Source of the DNA: Schizochytrium sp. CCTCC M209059
Lineage: Eukaryota > Sar > Bigyra > Thraustochytrida > Thraustochytriidae
DNA length: 37,377 nucleotides
Direction of reading: 5' to 3'
Assembly: GCA_000818945.1 (NCBI GenBank)
Contig: KN805438.1
Span: 48,206-85,582 of the forward strand
Below the pieces are notes generated by a model. That model searched no databases and was not told the origin of the DNA. It was given only the letters and a program-made list of their open reading frames with translations. Position 1 is the stretch's first letter. Every line of letters begins with the position of its first letter. The translations under genes were made by a program, and so were the position numbers. Positions 10,622-18,644 of this stretch are shown here, piece after piece.

Positions 10622-10709
10622 CGGCTCTTACGTTACCTCGAGCACATCATCTACTTCTAATAAGGAGAGGAGTTTTAGATTGGATAAAGAAATGTTCCGC
10701 AATTCGTGA

Positions 10710-11780
10710 TCAACAAGTCGGAGTATGACAAATTCAGCAAGTATTACCCTCCTAATGCCGCAGTCAAGCCTTGCACCATTGGCTTGTCCAGTGTCCCGGC
10801 AGCCCAAATGAAAATTGGAGGCCAAGAGACGGGAGATAGAATCAACTTCTCAAACAGTGTTTCAGCTGAGTGTGTGTAGTAAAGACGCCGATACCGCAGC
10901 TATGCATCCACTACCCACAGTGATGTGATAGATTTGTAAGTTTGACCTAGTCTAGTCTTAGTACTAGGCATGGAAAGGCATAATATTTCCTTGGCCTACA
11001 CGACCATGCTAGCCTTATCGAAAGCGCTTGCAACAAAACGCTCTTAAGAGCGAAGACCGCAGTAGAGGTTACTCATGGCCGCTCCAGACTTGGTTCCGAT
11101 GGCTCCAACGAATGTGTCGCAAGATGTTGATGTTGACGGGGTTTTTGCTCCTTTGCCTTCCATCTGTCAATCTCACGCTCACTGCCGCCAAGAACGCGGC
11201 CCTTCGATCAGGCTGCAGATCGAATAGGCAGGTCCGCGCACGATACTTATACGAGCGCAGCCTCACGTCCTGCCTGCCAAGGCCGGTGCAGCGGACGGTT
11301 AGGTGTGCACGATGATCACGATGATCATGTCCAATTACGGACTTGGACTTTCAGTCTGGGCTGACTGTCCTCGCAAACTGGACTCATGGTCTTCTCGCTA
11401 GGCAGTGCGCCCGCATCGACCGATGCTGCACGCACGCTCCGCTGCCCATCCACAAAGCAAAGCAGCATCTCTGGCGCCGCTCGGCATCATTCGTTCACGC
11501 CCTCTCTGCGGCCCACGAGCCCGCGGCGCCTCGTCGCGGCCGCCACCGTGACGATCCCGCGCCTTCCATCCCTCCATTCGTCCATCTGCAGGCGCTCTCA
11601 AGCCGCTCTCGCCTTCCTCGCCCGCCCTCGCTGCCGGGCGCTGCGGTCGCTGCTGCGCTGCGGCAAAATCCTTCGCTCCGTCGCCGTCGCCGTCGCCGTC
11701 TCCCTCGTCCTCTCCGGCCCGTCCCGGCCGCCGCCCCCGCGCGCGCCCCGCCCACGCCACGGCGTCTCGCGCGCGCAAGG
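10710..11780. other. Intergenic region upstream of the ankyrin-kinase gene
   Basis: About 1 kb with no recognisable gene. The first half is mixed-composition and contains a small hairpin-like word pair (CCTAGT...ACTAGG, about 10948-10970). From about 11420 it becomes very GC-rich, with CGTCGC-type repeats at about 11675-11705, and runs into the 5' end of the next gene. An open frame runs through 11343-11780 in phase with the downstream CDS, but its residues are Pro/Arg/Ala low-complexity. Confidence 0.55.
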
Positions 11781-14700
11781 ATGGCGAGCATGAAGAACCT
11801 CATCGAGAACGGCGACCTCGCCGGCGTGCAGCGCGCCGTGCAGGACGACCCCGCCCTGCTCGACGCGACGGTGACGACGAACAAGCACACGCCGCTCATG
11901 TGGGCCGTTCATCCAGAGTCCGGGGGCCAGCCCGCCATCGCGCAGAGGCTCATCGAGCGCGGCGCAAAGCTTGACCTGCAGGCCAACGACGGATGGACCG
12001 CGCTCATGCTCGCGTGCTGCGAAGACCAGCCCGACACGGCCCAGTTGCTCATCCAGCGCGGCGCAAAGCTTGACCTGCAGAACAACATAGGATGGACCGC
12101 GCTCATGTTCGAGTGCCGCAACGACCAGCCCGACACGGCCCAGTTGCTCATCCAGCGCGGCGCAAAGCTTGACCTGCAGACCAACGACGGATGGACCGCG
12201 CTTATGTTCGCGTGCCGCTACGACCAGCCCGACACGGCCCAGTTGCTCATCCAGCGCGGCGCAAAGCTTGACCTGCAGCACAACGACGGATGGACCGCGC
12301 TCATGCTGGCATGTCAGCGGCCATTTGGATCGCATCACACCGTGGCGGGTCTCCTGCGCAGCCTGAAGCTCTGCTTCGCGGCGGGCGCCGATCTGGATTT
12401 GAAAAAAAAAGAACGGGCGGGACGCGCTGGCGCTGGCCAAGTACTTTAAACGCGCCGACGCCGTCGCGTTCCTGGAGTTCGCGACGATGTTGGAGGTGGC
12501 GCGGGGTGTGCAGGGCAGCTTGCAGCAGCCGCGGAGCGTCGTGGCGGCGTCGTTGCTTCCGCAAGAGTAAGTTATGCACAGAAACGATGGAGCGTGCGCC
12601 ACCTTTCTTGTTCTGACGATCGTTCTTTTTATAAACTTTCAGTGACGAAGACACAGAGCCCGAAGCCATCCTCGACCGCGCTCAAGTGTGGTACGAAAAA
12701 AGCCAGACGCCTCTCATGCACGCGTGCAAGAAGGGTGACCTTGCGAGGGCAAAGAAGCTCGTGGCGGGCGGGGCACAGATCGATGCGCGTGACAATCTGG
12801 GCCTCACCCCCATGATCTACGCTTGCAAATTCAACATGGAAGAAGACAGTCTGTCTCTTGCAAAGCTTCTTTTCGAGCACAGCGCAGGTCTTTCGAGCGA
12901 GTCTCTTGGGATAAACGATGCTCTCGCGCATGCTTCTTCGAAGGATCGCATCGAGCTGACCGCCTTTCTTTCCTTCATACACTCGATACCGCTGGAACAT
13001 TTCCACAGCAACGCACTGCGAGTGATAGTCGTCAAGGTTTTTGATCAGGGTGTTCGAACACTGGAAGAAGCTCGTCGTCTCACTCCTGCTCGTCTTGAGC
13101 AACTGGGCGTATCAAGTGCGCCAGATCGCCGAGATTTTTTCCGAGCGTTTGTGGATTCTGAACAGATAGCTAGTCTCGAAGTACTAGCTGCAAAGGTTAC
13201 CCTTGCGCGGACGAAGCGCAAGGAGGGAAAGCCTATTCTTCATCCGAGGCTGGCGAAGGTCTTTGCCGAGCAGGTTTTGCGTAAGGACCCGGTCGCATAC
13301 TTCGCAGACTTTGACATGCAGCAAGTCTTCCTTCGCGAAAGAGAAAAAGACCTGATGGCGCTCCAAGAGGCTGTCAAGACAGACTCCACACAAAAATCTA
13401 AACGGGATAAAACCCGACGCGAGCTTGTTGAGGGTATCCGGAAAGCTTTGTCAGGGGGGGTCGAGGGTCAGCTTGAGAACACACTCGCGGATCCAGGAAG
13501 CAAGGCCGTGATAGACACCTGTCAGAGTCTATGGAAGGAGGTTCTTAAAGAATTCCTGGACGCAGACAATGCTCACGCACCAGTGACTTTTGAAGATGTG
13601 CAGGAAGCAACGCAAGCTGCGATAGAGGCTATAAAGTACTGGGAGACTCGACACGACCCGACCGCTGCGTGTAAGCGTACTGAGGCAGCCATCGATGCTT
13701 TAAATGAGAGCATCAAGCGCCTCGGTATCGAACCAACATTCTTAATGACGTTTAGACATCCCGAAAAGACAAGAGATCTCGTGATGGAGCTTCATAACGT
13801 GCAGCAATCACTGAACGCAGAGCTCAGCATCTTGACGGGCGTCGATCCCATGGCAGACGCCCCATTGGAGGAGGTGCGGCGTGCATTGGCCAGCACCATA
13901 TCGTTCTACAATTGCACCGTGAAAAACGAAGTCTCGCGCTTACAGAAGGCCGCAAAACACCTGTCAAGTTCTCTTTCCAAGCACGTCCCCGGACTCGCGC
14001 CGCCAGACACATCACGTATGAAAGAAATGATAAAGATCGCTTCACAAAACAAGCGGAAGCGAGAAGACTTTGAGCTCAATCTCGAACGCGCTCGCGAAGA
14101 TGTCAATAACGGAGATGCAAGAGCTCGGGACCGCATCCCCGGTCTCGAGCGAGAGCTTTCTCAGCTCGGGAGTGTTTACAAGCTGGACAGCGAGCTTCGT
14201 AAAGAGCGCGCACGGGTGCTGAGGCACGCAGAAGAACACTATCCGGAGCTGCTACGAGATGACAAGTGGATGAAGAGCTTGGGCGTAAATGCTAGTGTGC
14301 CTCGCGAGCTGTTCACGCTGGGTCTGTGGCTGACGAACGCTAAGCGCGGAGACTTTCAGATCCTCGCTGAGCTTGCGTCCAAGCCCGGCAAGTCCGTGCT
14401 CAAAGTGCGCGATCTCAAAGGTCGAGCGTTTGTGCTCAAGTCTTTTCATCTCGCCAATGACCAATGGAGCAGTCGTTTCTATCGCCAAGTCGCAGCGCTT
14501 GCTCAGATCAAATCAGCATACATCGTGCGCATCCAACGCGTCTTCATGCAAGATGCGCATCAAGGATGTATTTTGATGCCCTTTTATGCAGGTGGCGACC
14601 TTGCCGCTTGGATCCGCGACAACCCGCATGCAGACGTACCGACGCGCACACGCATCGCAATTGGCCTCCTGTCTGGACTGCACGACTTGCACTCGCAAGG

Positions 14701-15739
14701 CTTCGTGCACTGCGACGTCAAGCCAGAGAATGTTTTTCTCGCCCCAGGCCTGTCGCCTGTTCTTGGCGACTTTGATGGTGTCCAAATGCACAATGTGACC
14801 ATGACGCAGCCTATGCAAGCCACCTACAGGTACATGGCCCCCGAGCTTCGCAATAATCATGTCGGCAAGGTAGAGTCTGCCGTGGATCTCTTCTCCGTGG
14901 GTGTGGTTCTCGCGGACCTCTTCAAGAATACAAAGGTATCTGACGCAACTACGTCGCTCATCTCGTCTTTACAGTCTACAGTTCCGACACAGCGACCCAC
15001 GGCGCTTCAGGCCTTGCGTCACGAAGCCTTTCAGGTTGAGCCCGTAAATCAGGCCTCGTGTGCCATTTGTCTCGACATTTACCCCATCAGCGAGGGCGTC
15101 TCTTGCGCCGATGGTCACTTTACGTGCAAAGAGTGTCTGAGCGAGTCGGTACGTGCGGCTACTCAGCCAGATGCGCACGTTGAAGTACGACGAGATGGAA
15201 GCATGTGCTGTGTCATTCCAGACTGTGAGCTCCTCATCTCTGGACGCGCTATTGCATCCGCAGTCCCAGACGAAGATTTTACAGCTTTGCTCGACATTGT
15301 GCGCAAGCATTTTGAGCGAGACGCCGCAGCCGAACAAGAGCGTCAGCTTCTGCTTCGTCTCGCTGCAGCGCTTCGTGAGCATGAACTGCATCCAGCGACG
15401 CAAGATCACATTCGCACGATCCAGAATGAGATTCTCACCATGTCGTGTCCTCGTTGCTCGGCAGCTTTCGTTGACTTTGACGGCTGCTGTGCTCTCGAGT
15501 GCAGCGCTTGCCCGTGTCGTTTCTGCGCCTGGTGCTTGCAGGATGCAGGCAACGACTCACAAGCTTGTCATCAGCATGTGGCGAGTTGTGCGTCAAAGCC
15601 TGCTGGCGAAGATCGCTTTTTTGGCCAAAAGCACGTTGTGCGGCAAGTATGGTGCCGGCTTCGAGCGCAGCGTCTTCATGACTACATGGCAAAGCGCGTT
15701 CAAGACGCAGGCATACGTGCCAGCGTTCAGAACAAATAG
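11781..15739 (+). CDS. Ankyrin repeat - protein kinase - RING/IBR-like zinc finger protein (two exons, one frameshift)
   Basis: Exon 1 is 11781-12566 and exon 2 is 12643-15739. Joined, and with the frameshift allowed for, they give about 1293 residues. ATG 11781 has good context (AAGGATGG). Exon 1 encodes five or six ankyrin repeats, four nearly identical. Exon 2 adds at least one more (TPLMHACKKGDLARAKKLV), then a helical region. A protein kinase domain follows (about 810-1050): Lys in FVLKSF, catalytic loop HCDVKPENVF, DFD in place of DFG, and an APE motif; the glycine loop is poorly conserved. At the C-terminus is a RING-like C-x2-C...C-x3-H-x2-C-x2-C cluster (about 1067), then an IBR-like CPRC...CSAC...FCAWC cluster (about 1195). 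This suggests signalling linked to ubiquitin transfer, by inference. One extra A in an A9 run (12402-12410) breaks the frame. The stop codon lies in the end of the adjoining transposon. Confidence 0.85.
11961..12330 (+). repeat. 99-bp tandem repeats encoding ankyrin units
   Basis: The word GGCGCAAAGCTTGACCTGCA begins at 11961, 12060, 12159 and 12258, an exact 99-base period (33 residues, one ankyrin unit). The copies differ at only a few codons, so the repeat is recently homogenised at the DNA level. Confidence 0.95.
12402..12410 (+). other. A9 homopolymer with frameshift in ankyrin-kinase exon 1
   Basis: With nine A the frame runs to a stop at 12449. With eight A the frame continues as KNGRDALALAKYFKRADAVAFLEF and reaches the splice donor at 12567 in the phase needed by exon 2. 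The sensible reading therefore needs one A fewer. A homopolymer sequencing error or a slippage allele are the likeliest causes. Confidence 0.85.
12567..12642 (+). other. Spliceosomal intron (76 bp)
   Basis: Donor GTAAGT follows CAAGA at 12566, and the acceptor ACTTTCAG ends at 12642 after a T-rich stretch. Removing it joins GA to T to form an Asp codon (phase 2) and links the two ankyrin-coding open frames without interruption. Confidence 0.9.
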
Positions 15740-15750
15740 ACAATATGCAT
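15735..15750 (+). repeat. Left terminal inverted repeat of the transposon
   Basis: AATAGACAATATGCAT is the exact reverse complement of 21339-21354. The outermost bases contain the target-site duplication. The palindromic dinucleotides AT and TA make the boundary ambiguous; with AT as duplication the element starts at 15738. Confidence 0.85.
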
Positions 15751-16041
15751 TTTTGAAAGAGCCCTATTTCGCTCCGAACCTACCCTTTCGGCCAAAGTGG
15801 CCTATTTACCTTGCGCGAGTTGGGGATCCTTGCTCACCTTGTGCATTATCAATTCCCTCGTGCGAAGTCGACCTGTCGTGGTCTGCGCGCTGGTGGGAGT
15901 GTCGCGAGTTGGAAAGTACATTGGCCAGGCTAGTGCCTCGCGATCTCTCGCAGCTGCCCCAAGCGTATATACAACGTTTTTGACGTTCGACGAGCTCGGT
16001 CTCCGTGGTGGTGGTTAGGTTGTCCGCACGTCGTGGGCCTG
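15751..16041. other. Left subterminal region of the transposon
   Basis: This non-coding stretch between the left inverted repeat and the transposase start probably contains the transposase promoter and 5' UTR. A small perfect dyad, GGCCAAAGTGGCC, lies at about 15794-15806. Nothing else stands out. Confidence 0.5.
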
Positions 16042-18626
16042 ATGTCGGGCGCGCTTGCAGAGCAAATGTCGGCTGTGAAATCGCCTAGCAATACGAAATG
16101 TTCATGCACTTTGAAATGGTGCCAGAATAAACAAGGTCCTTTCCGCACTTTCGAGATTTACAGAAGCAACCGTCACACGAGAACAGATGCAGCAGCACTT
16201 CGCGAGAGCAAGGCGCGAGATGTAATCTTCAACAGATTGCGGCAGAATGTTGCTACAGGGACAAGAGCAAGAAGCCGCTTCCGCTGGCATCATTTTAACC
16301 CAAACTCCTTTGAGTTCGACACACGTAAGAAGAACGATTGGGTCTTGAAGTCTGATATAACCCAAGTGATAGCTGCCGAAACGGCAATGTCTCCTCCACC
16401 GGCTGGTGAGATGGCTGAATGGAAGACTAGCAAATGGGTACTGGCGAGCGATAAGCTGACACCAAAGTCGATAGCGGAGCGCAGACTCACAAGTCACATC
16501 GCTTCGCCTGAGCGCAGTCAGACAAAACGCCGTCGAACATCGCGTGCCCGCCATGCAGAAAGCGATGCTGCTTATGAGCGCATCCAGAAGGCACGAAAGC
16601 TTGACGCGAAGCTTGAAGTTGCGAACCAAAGGAGTGATGTGGCAAAGAATGAAATCAGGCGACTGTCACATGAGGCCAGCTCTGCTAAGAAACGTGCGCA
16701 GGCTCTCTTTGTCAAGACCTCGAATGCAAGCCAAGCTGACGCTCGTGCTAATACTCTCTCAGAGAGATTGGCAACTCTTACGGATTTCACGATTAATGAA
16801 CTCCAAAGCGACAAAGAAAAGTTGGAAGCTGAACTCCAGAAGCTCCGTGAAGAACGAGACGCTGCCCTCAGCGATTCGATTAGGTTCCGTGAAGAACGAG
16901 ACGCTGCCCTCAGCGATTCGATTAGGTTCCGTGAAGAACGAGACGCTGCCCTCAGCGATTCGATTAGGTTCCGTGAAGAACGAGACGCTGCCCTCAGCGA
17001 TTCGATTAGGTTCCGTGAAGAACGAGACGCTGCCCTCAGCGATTCGATTAGGTTCCGTGAAGAACGAGACGCTGCCCTCAGCGATTCGATTAGGTTCCGT
17101 GAAGAACGAGACGCTGCCCTCAGCGATTCGATTAGGTTCCGTGAAGAACGAGACGCTGCCCTCAGCGATTCGATTAGGTTCCGTGAAGAACGAGACGCTG
17201 CCCTCAGCGATTCGATTAGGTTCCGTGAAGAACGAGACGCTGCCCTCAGCGATTCGATTAGGTTCCGTGAAGAACGAGACGCTGCCCTCAGCGATTCGAT
17301 TAGGTTCCGTGAAGAACGAGACGCTGCCCTCAGCGATTCGATTAGGTTCCGTGAAGAACGAGACGCTGCCCTCAGCGATTCGATTAGGTTCCGTGAAGAA
17401 CGAGACGCTGCCCTCAGCGATTCGATTAGGTTCCGTGAAGAACGAGACGCTGCCCTCAGCGCTTTCAAACAGGCCAAGACAGAAGCGCGGGCGAAGGCCA
17501 AAGAGGCGAAAGATTATTACGCCATTTTGCGAGAAGCGGTCACGAAAACTTCTTCTTCTCAAGTTCTTCTAAGGTGGGCATCTTTCAAGTCGATCCCGCG
17601 CTTCGCTAGAATACTTCGATTCTGCACTGGCGTCAGTAGCGTACCTGCTTTCGAAGAAATAGTGTCCGCAGTCTATGATTTCGGTGGCTGTCACGCGAAG
17701 CAGCGCAGTGCAGCTACCGCCAAGTGGCAGAGCTTTCGTGAGGACAAGGGGTTCGCGAAGTCTGAACAAGGACTGGAAAAAAAGCTCAACAGGTTCGAAG
17801 CCTCGGACAGTCTTTCAACTCCGTCAAGCAGATCGCCCTCTCACCGGAAGGCTTCTCTTTTGCTTGAGGACAAACTTCTCATTACGCTAATGATCCTGCG
17901 CCTTAATTTGAGTCAGATCGTGATGGGTTCGTTGTTTGATGTCCACCAATCCACGATATCGCGAACCTTTGAATTCGGCATCCATCTTCTGCATCATACT
18001 TTCTCGCGCATGTTTCCAACTCGTTGCCGTGTATGCTGGATGTTACGTGCCCCAAAGACGTCTCTGAGCGATTTGGTCACCATACGGTCAGCTGGATTCT
18101 TGATGCCACTGAGCTCGAAATTCAAGTACCAGACAACCCAATGGCTCAGAGTGCAACTTGGAGCGAATACAAGGCGCGCAATACAGCCAAGTTGCTGATT
18201 GGTCTGAGTGCTTGTGGTACTATTGCATGGCAGTCTGCTGCCTATCCAGGACGTATATCAGACCCCAAACTGACAGAGCGATCGGGTTTCTACGAGGTCT
18301 GCGCACACCCGGGTCAAAGCATCATGGCTGACAAAGGTTTCGTAATCTTTGATGAGCTGGCCAAGCGAAAGGGTGCATATCTGTACATGCCACCAAAACG
18401 ATTCAAGGGGCAGCACACGCTTACACGAGAGGAGGCAAACGACACACGGAAAATCGCAAACTTTCGGATTCACGTAGAGAGAGCAATAAATCGTGTCAAA
18501 GACTACCATTGGCTCACCCAAAAGGTCCCAATCCACCAGGTGGATATGATAACTGCCGCTTTCAAGGTCGCGTGCTGCCTAGTGAGTCTAAATGGCCCGC
18601 CCATCACGGCACCTGCCAAAAAGTAA
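16042..18626 (+). CDS. ISL2EU-type DDE transposase (THAP-like, HTH_Tnp_4, DDE_Tnp_4), frameshifted
   Basis: With the frameshift allowed for, the product is about 861 residues. ATG 16042 is the first ATG of the frame. The N-terminus has a degenerate THAP-like finger: C-x4-C (CTLKWC), then RWHHFNPNSF where the family has C-x2-HF, so one Cys is missing. A coiled-coil segment with 14.7 copies of a 14-residue repeat follows. Next is a helix-turn-helix of the HTH_Tnp_4 kind (LLITLMILRLNLSQIVMGS...HQSTISRTF), then the DDE_Tnp_4 nuclease. Its likely acidic residues are D688 (ILDATE), D764 (IMADKGF) and E813 (IHVERAINRVKD). The frame breaks at CCCC 18050-18053; one more C would give LRAPKDVSERF, which matches the family at this place. 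The stop codon is 18 bp from the stop codon of the convergent nuclease gene. Confidence 0.85.
16846..17461 (+). repeat. 42-bp tandem repeat, 14.7 copies, inside the transposase
   Basis: The unit starts CGTGAAGAACGAGACGCTGC and encodes REERDAALSDSIRF. Fourteen full units begin every 42 bases from 16846, and a 28-base partial unit starts at 17434. By eye all copies are identical. Because 42 is divisible by 3 and the unit has few stops, long spurious open frames appear on both strands here. Confidence 0.97.
18050..18053 (+). other. CCCC run with frameshift in the transposase
   Basis: The upstream frame is good up to MFPTRCRVCWMLRA, and the downstream frame is good from PKDVSERFGHH. A single additional C joins them. 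Either a one-base deletion disables this copy or the assembly dropped a base. Confidence 0.8.
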
Positions 18627-18644
18627 GCACTGAATCTTCTTGTT

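Noticed and set aside
11343..11780. N-terminal extension of the ankyrin-kinase gene upstream of 11781
   Set aside because: The in-phase sequence is Pro/Arg/Ala low-complexity, whereas ATG 11781 has a good context and leads straight into ankyrin repeats.
12402..12410. Programmed ribosomal frameshift at A9
   Set aside because: The needed shift is +1, while A-rich slippery sites usually give -1, and no stimulatory structure was evident; a homopolymer length error is simpler.
16846..17461. Regular repeat resembling a CRISPR array
   Set aside because: The units are directly adjacent with no variable spacers, lie inside a coding region and are in a eukaryotic genome.
16572..17562. Long open frames on the minus strand and in the second plus frame over the 42-bp repeat
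   Set aside because: They arise because one stop-free 42-bp unit is copied 14 times in phase; the transposase frame alone connects to recognisable domains.
17990..18070. Very short intron joining the two transposase frames
   Set aside because: Candidate GT...AG pairs would give introns of about 40 bases, shorter than the 76- and 101-base introns seen here, while one added C in CCCC restores the family sequence exactly.
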